A DNA stretch of 64,000 nucleotides from Archegozetes longisetosus (taxonomy: Eukaryota; Arthropoda; Arachnida; Sarcoptiformes; Trhypochthoniidae): the NCBI GenBank assembly GCA_018873245.2, contig JAEMBT020000009.1, forward strand, positions 13,791,112 to 13,855,111, written 5' to 3'. Each line of letters opens with the position of its first letter. Position 1 is the stretch's first letter. The notes under the pieces were generated by a model that made no database searches, had not been told where the DNA came from, and saw nothing but the letters and a program-made list of their open reading frames with translations. This document shows, piece by piece, positions 24,795 to 37,700 of the stretch. Made by a program: the position numbers and the translations under genes.

Positions 24795-25057
24795 GTAATT
24801 CGGTTTATGGTTGACGTATGGTTTGGGTGCAGAAGGGTCATATGGTTACCACCACAACATTGTTCACCTACTCATAAAATTACCATTAACTTACCTAACT
24901 TAATTAAACTTAGATTAGTGATATTGGTAATATATTTAGTCAAGTCATGTTAGTTTAAAAGAATGGCAAGAGTAACGCAAGAGTAGAGAGAATATTGTGG
25001 TAACGACATGACTCCGTTATACGCAAACCCTACGTCAACTGGAATAATAACTGAATA
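24795..25057. mobile_element. MITE family B, copy 2
   Basis: Inverted ends: ATTCGGTTTATGGTTGACGT at left and an inverted match (CAAACCCTACGTCAACT) at right. A second inner pair is GGTTACCACCACAACATT/AATATTGTGGTAAC. Related to the element at 9537-9764. No coding capacity. It lies in the gap between pburs and burs. Confidence 0.75.
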
Positions 25058-25262
25058 TTGTAAATCAATATAAGATATAAAACTAATTCAGATTTCGTAA
25101 CATATTAATCTTATTAATCAGCACATGAAACTATTGAAAACTTTATTAAATGAAATAATGTCTATAATCAATGATCATATAATAAGTTGTCTACAAATGA
25201 TTATCATTCGACCCCCAACTGCGTAAAAGTATTGACCTGAAGGTCACAGAAGTCATATTAGG

Positions 25263-25269
25263 TATAAAT
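25263..25269 (+). promoter_or_regulatory. Possible TATA box of burs
   Basis: TATAAAT about 230 bp upstream of the burs start codon, in a slightly less AT-rich context, with a possible initiator (TTCACAGT) about 35-40 bp downstream. In such AT-rich DNA chance matches are common. Confidence 0.3.
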
Positions 25270-25491
25270 GCACTGAGCCATTAGACAAATAAAATGGAAT
25301 TCACAGTGGGAATAAATAACCTATTGCTTAAATCAGAATCGGCACTTAGCGTTAAATTACGTATTTATAGTCTAGTTTTGATTTCAAGATCAAACGACTG
25401 GTTGGTCAGCAATCACTAGTTGGCCAGCAATCACTCTTTGGTCAGTAGAGCGTATCAGATAGACCTAAAACACCTAAAATTAGTAGAGATA

Positions 25492-26577
25492 ATGTGTTCA
25501 AAATTACTTTATTTCATACTTATTATAATATTTGCATATAAAGTATGCTATTGTAGTAAAGAAGAATGTCATTTACGTCCTGTTATTCATGTACTTAAAC
25601 ATCCTGGCTGTATTCCTAAACCTATTCCATCATTTGCTTGTTATGGTACTTGTTCTTCATATGTTCAGGTATTGTGTTTTCTATTTAATTGTTCACGAAA
25701 TGTCTAGCTCTTTATGAGCTAGATAATTCTTCATAACTATCTAATTCCTCAATACTATTTCAAAATCAAATATGACCCTTGCCACTGGTGACCTAACTTC
25801 ATTTTTGCAGGTGTCAGGATCTAAGTTTTGGCAGGTCGAAAGATCATGTATGTGTTGTCAGGAAATGGGAGAACGAGAAGCATCAATAGCAATATTTTGT
25901 CCAAAACAAATACCAAGATTTCGTAAAGTAAGTTATAATATGAACTCTCAATTAGTTTTATTTGAGATAACTACATGGCTTGAAAATGGTTTAAAATACA
26001 TAATAAGAGATCAATCTAAAAAACTAATACGTAATTTACATGTCAAAATATTTGTTTACATTTAAGATAGCTTTGTGCTAAATTTCATACCAATTTATTA
26101 AGCATTTTTGAACATGAAAGGTCTATAGGCCGATAGGTTCTAGGTCATTTCTACGGTTTAACAATAACTGATTGACAAATAGATTCATTGAATCAAGAGT
26201 TCAATTCAAGTTAAGGGAGACTGCTTCGAATAACTATAAATTTATATTATGTATAAGTTAAGTAACTAGATGCTTTAAAACTTTTGAAGTATTAGTTTCT
26301 AGATTATTCTATATTTTAAACCATTTTCAAGTCTTATAAGTAATCTCAATTAAAGCTAACTGAAAGAAATGGGTCTCTTAAATGTCAGATAAATTCAATA
26401 TGCTAATAGCCTTTACTATGATGAAACTTTAATTTCGTTATTAAGATCATAACAAGAGCTCCTGTTGACTGCATGTGCCGACCGTGCACTGGAATTGATG
26501 AAACATCAGTACAGCCTCAAGAAATTAAGAATTTGGCTGCTAAAGCAACTGATTTTGATTCTATCTCTACTTTTTAA
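25492..26577 (+). CDS. burs: Bursicon alpha subunit, complete, 141 aa
   Basis: A secreted cystine-knot subunit of the tanning hormone; its partner is encoded just upstream. Exons: 25492-25668, 25811-25927, 26446-26577, all GT-AG and phase 0. The ATG begins a signal peptide (MCSKLLYFILIIIFAYKVCYC). Family motifs follow: ECHLRPVIHVLKHPGC, IPKPIPSFACYGTCSSYVQ (CxGxC knot), VSGSKFWQVERSCMCCQEMG, EREASIAIFCPK, and ITRAPVDCMCRPCTGIDE. The C-terminus is short. Intron 1 falls exactly after SSYVQ. An AATAAA lies seven bases past the stop, so the 3' UTR may be very short. A longer frame begins upstream with a non-ATG codon; the ATG at 25492 is preferred because it starts the signal peptide. Confidence 0.97.
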
Positions 26578-26583
26578 TGAAAA

Positions 26584-26589
26584 AATAAA
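26584..26589 (+). terminator. Polyadenylation signal of burs
   Basis: AATAAA seven bases beyond the TAA stop of burs. Plausible, given the compact 3' ends elsewhere in the window. Confidence 0.45.
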
Positions 26590-26678
26590 TATGTAATATT
26601 TATGTCAAGTTCTATATTCTATTCATTTAGTTATTTGTCTGACTTATGTAAAAATATTAAATTTACACTCTTAAACTT

Positions 26679-26894
26679 TATAATATTTGATAGCAACCAG
26701 GAGTGATGCTTGTCATCGCATGCTTTCCATCAGACCATAATATCTTCAGATACTAATAAACTTCTAGAATATTCAATATTCAATATTTGAGACTAAAGCA
26801 AATCTGAAATCAGATTTGGCAACAGATTGATGTGCATCATAGGTATATTGACATAAAAACGGCTTTCTCTTTGTTGCTATCGCAAATTATAAAA
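26679..26894 (-). mobile_element. MITE family A, copy 3
   Basis: The best-preserved copy, about 216 bp, on the minus strand. Its ends are clear inverted repeats: TTATAATATTTGATAGCAAC at left and GTTGCTATCGCAAATTATAA at right. It lies between burs and the chitin synthase 3' end. Confidence 0.9.
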
Positions 26895-27119
26895 TTTTCA
26901 AATGCAAAACATAATAGATATAAATTATGATTATTTATTTATTAACATTGATTCTCATAAAGATATTCATACAATATATCAAGAAAAGATGTAATAATTA
27001 TTAGTGATGGAGCACTCGATCCTTACTAACTTAACCTAACCCAACCTATCTTACTTTAGACTAAATAAAAACGTATATAACTTATTTGTACTCTTAATCT
27101 AAATATAAGAAGAATGTGA

Positions 27120-30100
27120 TCAAAACCTAGTAACAAGTTCATATTTATCATGATATATAGTAGCGATATTATTATTATTATTATAAGAAGTTAGTTGACT
27201 ATGATGATCTAGTTGACCATGCTGATCTAGTTGACTATGCTGATCTAGTTGACCATACTGATCTAACTGATCATCAAATCTATCATCACTAATATATCTC
27301 CACATAGTTCTATATCTATGAATAATTAGAGAAAAGAATTGAAAAACAAAAAATATAGCTAACATTAAAAGTACAATTAAGCCAGTAGGTTCTAATTCGA
27401 CATAATAATCAATAATAGGTATATTAAACCTAACCATATTAACATTTAAGTATAATTCAATTAGTATAATTAATGTAATAAATATAACGTTCATCGTTAG
27501 TGTAATAAATGCATATTTGTTTCTTTGTTTATTCATTTGTTTAGTTCTAATCAATTTACTATCTTCACTTTGATTACTATCTTGATTCGGATTTAAAACA
27601 CCACTTTCACTACTAACTAAACTACTCCACATATCCCATTCCAAACCAGTCAAATTAGACTCTTTAAATTGATCAAAATGAGTATGATTGCCATTAGATT
27701 GATGAATGGTGGGTAGATTAAGTTGATCGAGCTGGTCAGATTTTTGAGCAAGCTGATCAGACATAGGTTTCTTAAGTTGATCAAGCTGGTCAGATTTTTG
27801 AGCAAGCTGATCAGACTTAGGTTTCTCTCTAGTACCCCATGAAACAACATTCATATTGATGAGAGCATATAAAGGTAATAACATATGCATCATTGGACCA
27901 CACATGTAATATATCAATGCTGGTATAAGACTAGCTGACATTATAATATCTCCAGGATGTAATATTGCAGAAACAGCAAATACTATACAAATTGATGCGA
28001 ATATGAAGAATGTTGGAGAATGGTAGCCATCAGGATCAGCTACTTGAATTATAGTTGAGATTACAGCTGCAATCATAGTTAAAGCATATAGTCCACCAAT
28101 AATTCTAATAGTTATTATTTGAATACGATTAGGAGCTAAAAAGCATATTAAACAATATATAATAATAATAACTAAATTAATAGAGAATGATGTTAATTCA
28201 CTAATTGGAAAAGCAGTATTGTAAACACCAGAAATCATAAGAAGAACATTGCCAGGAGTAAGAATGGAAATAATAAAGACACCAATATGGTATATAATGA
28301 AAAACCATGATACACTTTTACTATATTTAGTCACTTTATTACTTATTATTATTAGATGTAGATTGTTTATTACTGTTGATGCTATCCAACGTAAACGTTG
28401 TTTTATATATTCTTCTAATGTTGTTGGACTGTGAGTGTAAGCTACTGCTGATGGACAAAATTCTATTGTCCAACCTGATTTCATTAGTAATGTTGTTAAC
28501 CAACGATCTTCTCCTATAAAATAAGTTTGATTAAGTCGTTTTCATATATGATAAGATTCTTAGTTCTAACTGTTATTATCTTTCAACTAATTCTTGAATA
28601 ATTGGTATTGAAGATGAACTCTTAGTCCTGACTATTATTATCTTTCAATTAAATCAAAAGTTTCATATTGATACCTTGCCCATAAAGAATTTGAGTGAAA
28701 GCGTCAAACGATTTAGTAGAATACTGAGCCATAACATCAAAGATGGCTTCAGCACGATATAAAGTGAAGCAACCAGGACTACACAAAATACTTCCCCATA
28801 TATTTTCAACAGTCTTTTGTAGCCAATATGAGACTGCATATTCGAATTTCTGGTACATAACTATCCAATTAAATTTATGTTGACTAATAGGGACCAACTT
28901 TCCGGAGATGGCACCAATTTGTCGGTTTCGAATAGCACTATTGATTATATTAAAAATAGATTTTGGTGGATAACTAGTGTCACCATCGAGTGCAATCAAG
29001 AATGTATTAGAAGCTCGCATTTCAGATGTATTAATGTAAGATTTGACCAAATTCATGTACATCACTTGACTCCAACGTTTACCTTTAGTGATAAGAATGT
29101 TTAGTTATTGTTTCAATCATTCCGTAACTATTTATAACTATTCGTAACTATTCGTAACTATTCATAACTATTCATAACTATTCATAACTATCCGTAACTA
29201 TCCGTAACTATCCGTAACTATTCGTAACTATTCATAACTATCCGTAACTATCCGTAACTATCCGTAACTATCCGTAACTATCCGTAACTATCCGTAACTA
29301 TTCGTAACTATTCATAACTATCCGTAACTATCCGTAACTATCCGTAACTATCCGTAACTATCCGTAACTATCCGTAACTATTCATAACTATACATACCTT
29401 TCCGAATCAAATTTCGATTTTTCAAATGTGCCACAAGTTTATAACCATTAGTTAAATGAAAATCAATCTGTTGTCCATAGGGAGTTTCTTTCTTAGAAAG
29501 AGTCAACTTCTGAGAAGTAAACTCATAATTTATCTGATCAGTAATCCTAATCAAATCATTAACATATGAATTAATAACAAAGCAGTTCTGTCCATTAGCA
29601 TCTTTAAGTTGATCGAAAGCATCATCAATGAATATATGAGTTTGAATAGTATAATTAGGTTGAAGCATTTTATGTTGATTAAATAAATTCATTAGAGATC
29701 CAATAAGAGCTTCCATCTCGTAATCTTCTTCATGCCACATAGTTGGACACAAGAATACATGATATTTATTATTAGAATATTTGTGGAGATGAGTTGTTTT
29801 TGGATTGAAGTAGAGTGATGGAATGTTAAGTAGATTGTTGTATGGTAGAAAGTTTGATTTGTTAGTTCGTTTGTTAGTATTGGAGATAGTAGTAATGAAA
29901 GAGAATAATGTGATAATAGATAGAGGTATGAATAGATAGTACAGAGTTTGTTCATTAATGCTATGCAAATTTAGAAATATAGAATATGGCAAGTGTGATA
30001 TACGTTCACATGTGTCATTATGAGTCAAGTAGATTGTTAGAAATCCTATTAGTAGACCTATTGGCACTAGTGTTAGTCCTACCAAATATGTGTATTTTTG

Positions 30101-31445
30101 TTTTGATTGTATTTTTGTTATTATTCTATTACATATATGGTTATTTATTATGTTTGTTATTATGTATAGTGATAGCACCGTTATTGGTTCCATTGATGCT
30201 ATTGATGTTGATTCTATTATGTCATTTGTTATGTTATAATTATTTCTCATTAGATCACTTGATTCAAATAATTGGTTTATATCTAAATTGAACTGAAAAC
30301 TATTATCAACCAAAACAGAGATTGAGATAATAGTAAAAGTAAGTATAACTTTAGAAATAGAAACAATAAATCTACATAAGTGATAACCATTGATCGATAT
30401 ATTATCTCTAGCAGTAGCTAGTCTAGAAATCAAGCTAATAGTAGAATTATGATGTACATAATTAGACCATGAAGTGAGTGATAGTAAGATGACAGATAGT
30501 GGGACAAGCCAAATAGAGAAATGTTGATTATTAATAAATTCAATAGCAGTCCATATGAAAACAGATATAAACTGTATAATAGCAGATGTAACAGCAATAA
30601 ATGTACGAGGTCTACTAAATGTACGAGATCCACTATAACCGTGCACTGAGTGATCAAACTCTGAATAACAAGATTTATGAAAACTATTCTTCTTAACACA
30701 ATCCACTGCAATAATAAATGATGCAAGTATATAGAACGACCATTGAAGTAATTCTATTTGAATTATATTTACTGATGTATATGTTATTGTCACCATTAGT
30801 ATTGCACCTATTGATGCTAGTATTTCCATTAGATAGACCTGTAAATAGTTTATTGTTTATTATTGATTGTTAGTGGATTAGTTGTGTAGTTTGGATTAGC
30901 ATATGATAATTAGATAATACTTATAGTTTAATCTGTTTAGTTTGAATCTATAGTTAGTTCTTTTATAAAGAAGTATTAAAAATACTACAGATCTATATAT
31001 GATATACTTAAAAATAGTCTAACTACATATACAATAGATTTAACTATAATTATATGATATATTATCTATAGTATTAAGATTTACTAACATAAATAAAATC
31101 ACTGAATGATTGAGGAGTAGAATAACTGCGAAATCTGCACATAATCAACGTTTGAGCTATGTATATTAAGTCAGATGAGATGAGAGCGAAGAAAGTACTA
31201 AATAGCCAGATACTACGATGATAATGTAATTGATAATTATAATAATATGTGTTATTGTTGTTATTATTATTATTATTATTATTTGCAATTGTTGTATTAC
31301 ATAGACCGATTGGATTTTTAATATCACTTGACATATATCCCATTAGTAATATACATAATGATGATATTGCTACACTTATTATTAGAACTATTGTTATTAG
31401 TAGTATTATTAATTTTTTAGATATGTCTTTTATTTTTTTATTCAT
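27120..31445 (-). CDS. CHS: Divergent chitin synthase (GT2 family), complete, 1199 aa
   Basis: A membrane enzyme that polymerises UDP-GlcNAc into chitin. Exons: 31089-31445, 29398-30838, 28675-29082, 27120-28513; phases agree throughout. Exon 1 holds an N-terminal membrane segment and an Asn run. Exon 2 encodes many membrane segments, then the catalytic start (TMWHEED near 485-491, IDDAF near 523). Exon 3 begins with the conserved KGKRWSQVMYM and contains ALDGDT (632-634 DGD), VMYQKFEYAVSYWLQK and LCSPGCFTLYR. Exon 4 has GEDRW (736-740), QRLRW (774-778), SWGTRE (960-965) and a C-terminal membrane domain. It is shorter than the usual roughly 1500-1600 aa. The product-binding motif is QRLRW rather than QRRRW, and LDGDT replaces LDGDVDF. 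After SWGTRE a Gln/Asp/Leu-rich repeat stands where many type-A enzymes have a coiled coil. The first exon is the least certain. Confidence 0.9.
29121..29390. repeat. 10-bp minisatellite filling a chitin synthase intron
   Basis: 27 head-to-tail copies of a decamer (T[T/C]C[G/A]TAACTA and close variants), all exactly 10 bp. They occupy 270 of the 315 bp of the intron between the second and third chitin synthase exons, leaving only the splice signals. Confidence 0.95.
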
Positions 31446-32831
31446 TTTTATTTTATTGTTATATTAAAAAACTTTTAAATTACTATTGAAAGACTAATAA
31501 TGCAACATATAGTAGATGTGAATCTGCTTTATATATAACTAAATTTTATCGAATCAAAATAATTTACAGTGCATTATAACGTGATTTAAGTTAGTTACAA
31601 AAATATTTATCCTAATATATGCTTAGTATTTTGAGTATTATATCCTTAGTATTATAAGCATTAGAGTACCTTGTCTCATTAAGTCCTTAACTACTTCTAA
31701 ACCTCTAAATCTGTCATGATTTCTCATCATATATGCAATAAATCAGTCTTAAATTATATCCTCTTATTATTATTATTATTATTCCCTTGTTAAGTCATTC
31801 ATCTATATTTTGCAATATTCTTTTACGTTTAAATCTAATACTAGATTGTTACTAGTATTATATGATTTGTAGTCTTTAGAAATGGTATGATCTAGATTTT
31901 AGACTACTTTGATTTTATTTTTTGTTTAAATTCATTGCTTCAGTTTAATATAGAGTTCATATTTTCTGATTTTTAAATATTATGAAATTTCAGAAATGCT
32001 ATGATTCTCTTGAATTCAGTTTAAAGATTTTTCATTAATTTTGAATGTGAGAAATTGTTAGATATATTTACGGTGACAAAACGCGCGAAATATTATTAGA
32101 ATACTTTATTCTAAAACTTATGAAATGTTTTAGATTTTTACAGACTAAATAATAATACGTTAATTTAGAGGATTTGATGTTATGTCAGTTAAATTGTTAT
32201 TAACAGATTTTAGCTGAATCAGTCATCTCTTGCTTCGGCGGTTAATCCGTTAAAACCGATTAAAGTTGGTTAAATCAGTTAAAATTGCTAACCTGGGACC
32301 CAGGTCCGAACCAGACAAAAGCCCAATAAAATTAATAATTAATTATAATTTGAAATAGCACAAATATATTAATAAGAATCACGTAAAATTTAGATGTATT
32401 AAATGCTATCAAACCTATGCCATTTCTCTACATAGATATTCATATGAAATGAACGATCATGAGGACAACTGATTCAAATTCTATCAAATTGCATGATTGT
32501 TAACGTTTCAACCTCCTACTCTAAATTCCTAATCAGATATGCTGAATTTAGACAAATCTAGAGATAATTTAGACTTCTGAGAAAACAGTTATGATAACTT
32601 ATGTCATATTAGATGATTGATAGAAGTTTGAAAGTTAGTAAAAGTTGGTAAAAGTTTAAAATACGTATTGAATTGTCAGCAAGATTCAAATCAATAATAA
32701 CGGAACGGAACAAAATTAAGTTTATTCAATAATACAAAAATTCAAAAAGATTACTCAATAATATTAAAAATATAAGAAAAGAATTGATGAAATGAATAAA
32801 ATGAGAACTGGAATAGATTGACATAAACTTA

Positions 32832-32862
<31 letters not shown>

Positions 32863-33329
32863 TAAGAGAATTATATAAGATTTATAACTTATAAGTCTTA
32901 TCTGAATTGATTACTAAAATATGTCTGGAAAATACTTATTTATTAAGAACTTATATCGATATATATGTAAAACTAGCTTCAAGTCATAATTGCTAAACGT
33001 GTCTTTCAAATTGGTTTTTCCTAAACTTATATATCTTCATTTTAATCGATTACTTAATTAATTATATGCGCTATTACACAATACTTTAATACTAAGATTT
33101 TTGTCTTTATTTTGTTTATGTTGTCGACCAGACGAAGAAAGTATTTTGTTATCTTTAATTTGCTAATGTGTGGAAAACTTCTCGAGAAACTTTCTGAGCG
33201 CGCCATCATGCGCTCAACTTATTCATCTACAGTGTTCATGGTCTACAATGATGGCACAAAAGTATCCAATAAATTTAATTTTGTTCAGAAATCTATATGA
33301 TGACAATGGCTTGAACGCTGAATACTGAA

Positions 33330-33550
33330 AGTTTAATAGTAGCTAATGGCAATCAGAAGTGAGGCACTGTCATTCAGATGCTTTCTGTCAGACCGTAACA
33401 TGTTCAGATATTAATCAACTTATAGAATATTCAATATAGTAATAAAAGTAAATCTAAATCAAATTTGGTAACAGATTCATGCGAATCATAGGAAGTTGGA
33501 CATAAAACAACGTTAATCTTCTTATTGTACTGCATTGTTGTTAATCAGGT
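33330..33550 (-). mobile_element. MITE family A, copy 4
   Basis: Minus-strand copy with ATGCTTTCTGTCAGACCGTAA and TATAGAATATTCAATA matching the family core; the ends are decayed. Confidence 0.8.
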
Positions 33551-33869
33551 TTAGAATAGGTTTGATATAAAACATAATTAAATCAAAAAAGAAAATTACA
33601 AAAAGTAAAAACAAATAACAAATGATGAACTCTTTAACCTTTGACCTATATAAATTCAAAGGTCATGAATAGATATGTTAAACAAACAGTATGTGTAATG
33701 TTAGATAATAGAGATTGCTACTCAGTTATCCTCGCTCATTCGATTAACTTTCATTCACTTAAAGTTCATAGCTATACTACTTCTAATGATTTAATAATCC
33801 TTCATTTGGTTACTTCTTTTTTCTCTTTTTTTGTTGTGCTCATCGGTTTGCTCCTAAGTTTGATTTTTA

Positions 33870-33975
33870 TTTAGTAAGATTGATATATTGAATGTTCTAT
33901 AAGTTTATAATATATTATAATCTGATATAATGCATGCCATAGCAACATATGACTTCTAGTTGCTATCAACGATTA
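33870..33975 (+). mobile_element. MITE family A, copy 5 (partial)
   Basis: Only the right half: GAATGTTCTATAAGTTTATAA, then CTAGTTGCTATCAACGATTA. It faces copy 4 across about 320 bp. Confidence 0.75.
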
Positions 33976-34531
33976 TAAAGTTGCATCATGTACAAACCTA
34001 TTGGCAGGTGAAATAGTGCAAAAAGTTATAACTGACGCATAAATTGTTATCAGCGATTAGAGATAAGTTAAAGCTGTTTTGAATACCATGAAGAATTGCG
34101 AAAAGTATAAAAAGAATTACTGATTAGTCTTTAGGGGATATTATTGATATAAATCCATCTTTTCCTCATTCAGTGGAACAGAATTTTTTTCAACACATTT
34201 TTTGAGCACAATTTTCAAACAATTTTTTAAACTCAATTAAGCGGGACTTTCCAAAAGGGCGATAATACAGTCAAGGCTAAGAGAATTGGTGGATCAAGCT
34301 AATTTCACAATGTCTGTTAAGATAGTTATAAATGACTCAAAGCTAAATCTATTTCTATCTTTAGTTTGTCAACTTAGTTCTATAGAGTCTCATCTATAAT
34401 TCTAATAAGATTATAGATAGCATCTACTCGATGATTTATGTGAATATAAATTACTATGTTGTATAATATATCATGGAATCAGTTCTATAAAGTGCAACTA
34501 AAATAACGGCAAATATAGGACTTAATAGGAC

Positions 34532-34720
34532 TAACGGAACAATATATAAATATATATAAATTCCCTAACAATTATGTCGAAGTATTCAATATATAAATAT
34601 ATATAAATTCCCTAACAATTATGTCGAAGTATTCAATATATAAATATATATAAATTCCCTAACAATTATGTCGAAGTATTCAATATATAAATATATATAT
34701 TTTCCCTAATAATTATGTCG
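34532..34720. repeat. 47-bp tandem repeat, four copies
   Basis: Nearly identical units containing ATTCCCTAACAATTATGTCG and an AT-rich part; the last copy is diverged. The high identity suggests recent expansion. Confidence 0.92.
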
Positions 34721-37700
34721 AACTACACAACATTTAAATAACTAAAGTTCACAATAGTTATATTTGGGGAAAAGATAGAAATCAAATATATAGAGAATCG
34801 ATAAACTATAGTCGAGAACTAGGATCTGATATAACTTAAAGGTTTAGATCAGCAACTAACGTTGAGTCACTTTCTAAAAGGAAGGGATTCTTTCCTGGTT
34901 TGTCAAATAATTATGTCATTATAAATATATGCATTTAATAGTTTCATAATGTTTCATAAGATTTCATGAACTTTTATAATGTTTCACAAGATTTCATGAT
35001 ATTTCATGAACTCTTATGTTTCTTAAAGTTTTATAAACTTTCATTAAATTTCATGAAGTCTGATGAACTTTCATCAAGTTTCATATACTTTTATAAGCAT
35101 TGATTAAATTTCATAAACTTTCATAAAACTTGATTAAACTTAACTCATATTTCATAATTAGTTTGGTTCATAAGAGATATATTGATAAGGAGCAATTTCG
35201 CAATCTTATCAAAATATGTTTACTTTACAAATACTATATGTAATATATTAATTAAACATTTTATGCCTTACTATACAGTTGAATGACTCGACCTAAGTGA
35301 TTTGTTATATACCTGCAAACAATTTTTGAGAATATGGAAATACCCACTAATAATATACATCACATGACTAAACTTTTGTTAACATAGATTCCAAGTTGAC
35401 ACAATAAAATATTTGAACCATATTTATAACAATAATCAATAACTAAAATATTCAATTACAACAATGATTGATATAGTTGCTTTTTACGAATCAGTCTAGA
35501 ATTAGTGTCATAAGTTATCATACTTATAGTTGTCATAAAGTAGTGGTGTTTATATAGTGCTTTTAATAGAGTTAGTGTATGGACTAGATAAACCCCTTAA
35601 AACAGTGCACTACGTAACCCTCTAAAAGCCCAAAGTGTCTAAAACACACATGAGCTGAACTACTATTATCATACTATCATACTAGATTTCTTAAGTCTAC
35701 TATGCTCAATTAATATTTAAATGACTATAAATACTAAAAAGTGATCATAGTAATAATAATAAAAAAGAGAAAAATAGATAGAATATAACTAAATAAAAAG
35801 AAAATAAATTCAAATTAGATTTAAAGTAATAACAATGATTTGTTTTGATGACTAAAAAGAGTCAATGAACCCATTTAGTCCCTATATATCCCAATTGTCC
35901 CTATATATAATTCTCATAAATATAATTCATACATATATTACGCTGTCACGATCATAAGTAATTGTTTAGTATAGAATCAATTGTTAAAATTTTGTTTAAT
36001 TCATCTTTTATTATATATTTATTAATGATGTTAAATCTAGTATTTTCTTTATATATATATATATATATTTTTTATTTATAACTTTGTTTAATATGTATCT
36101 ATTCGTTTGAGTCTAATATGAATTTAGTATAAATTTAATATAAGTTTAGTACAAAAATCATATATGTTAAATTTCCTTATTTAAGTAGATTTAATAATCT
36201 AAAATGAACAATAAGACTCTGATTGTCATATAGATATGAATATAGATGTATAATGATAACTAAAATATTTGAACGCATTTCTAAATTGATTCCGGTATTC
36301 ATATACATTTGCATTTTATATACGGATCTTTTATGACATTTACATCAATTTCTTAATTAATTTTTATCATTTATATTTGTCTGATTGGGTCATGAGCTGA
36401 AAATATCACATTAATTAAGTGTTTCATTCCTTTATAGCTATATATATATAAATATATAAATATATATATTTCTATTAGACTAATGTTTAAACCAAATTAT
36501 TTGTTAATCGATAAGCAATAGAAATAAATCAAATTTTAAAGTTTATTAACGAAATCCACAGCAATTAATTATATGAAAATATGACAACTCTTGGGTTGAT
36601 GCAGGTTTCAAATGGGATTAGATTTCATTATCACTTTAGTCGAGAAGTGAAAAGTACTCAGAGCTTAAGTGAAAAGCACTCAGAGCCTAAATGAAAGTAC
36701 ACAGAGCCTAAATGAAAGTACACAGAGCCTAAATTAAATATCTCTTTTTGTGTTAATTTTTAATTACACCATTTTGTCGGTTAATTAATTCGTGGTTTTC
36801 CTACATTTCCTAATTTGCATTTGTATTGTCATAAGGAATAGTTATAATCATATGTATGAACAATGGATGCAACAAAAGGATTGTAAATAATTTGAAACAA
36901 TTACACAATTAAAGAGGATATGATTAAATCAGTTGCAAAATAGCGTAATTTGTGTCCTCAATTTGACTTATGATAAAATTATTTATTTAAATAAGATGTT
37001 TATAAGCTCTAAATACACTAATACCTCCATATTGTCAATACTTATCATTCATGTTCAATATAATGAGGTTTTACTACAAACAGCTTAACATTATTCCAGT
37101 AGTAATGAGTTGACTATATCGAGATATTACTGTACTTACCAATTACTTAAAGTGGATTTAAGCGATAAATCATTATCTGATATCTATAAGTGGAGCCTAA
37201 GAACTTCTGGATTGATCTGAAGAAGAGAAATAGATATAAAAGATGAAGTGAAAATAATTATTTAGTTGAGTGTGTTGCCCAATGTTTAGTCTGAAAGAAT
37301 AAGATTCTACACCTATGTCTTTAGGGCAAGTCTGGTATTTCCCGATTCTTTCGCAAGCTCATATGCTTCTTAAGCATTTTTTATGCCATATTATTAATCA
37401 TATTTATTTTAGATATTTTTTATTTAAACTGAAACTGATTTATATATGAAATGTTTGAAATTGAAATATTCAGAAATATTTATGAAAATTACTTTTGCAA
37501 TACATAATTCAAATCTAATTTACCAGAAAACTCAATGACTGAATAATAAAATGTTTGCATCATTATATTGATTATTAAAACATTCAAACACTTTCTAAAT
37601 TGCCTAATATTCAGGCCGACATGAGTTTTGATTGCATTTAATTGAAAAGCATTTAAGAAACAATTTTTAAGAATAAGACCAATTAAAGGTATTTGAAACC

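Larger units (their letters stand above)
24193..25491. other. Gap between pburs and burs
   Basis: Holds an 11-bp satellite and MITE B copy 2, described separately, plus AT-rich sequence. The burs promoter should be here. No other gene is seen. Confidence 0.5.

Noticed and set aside
29121..29390. Regularly spaced repeats that might suggest a CRISPR array
   Set aside because: Units are contiguous 10-bp copies without spacers, in an intron of a eukaryotic gene.
29986..30291. Leu/Val/Ile-rich plus-strand frame that looks like a membrane protein
   Set aside because: Antisense of the membrane-rich second chitin synthase exon; hydrophobicity mirrors T-rich codons.
33112..33300. Short frame with basic N-terminus near 33.1 kb
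   Set aside because: Non-ATG opening and no recognisable features; the GC-rich TGAGCGC/GCGCTCA palindrome inside is probably chance or an old element end.
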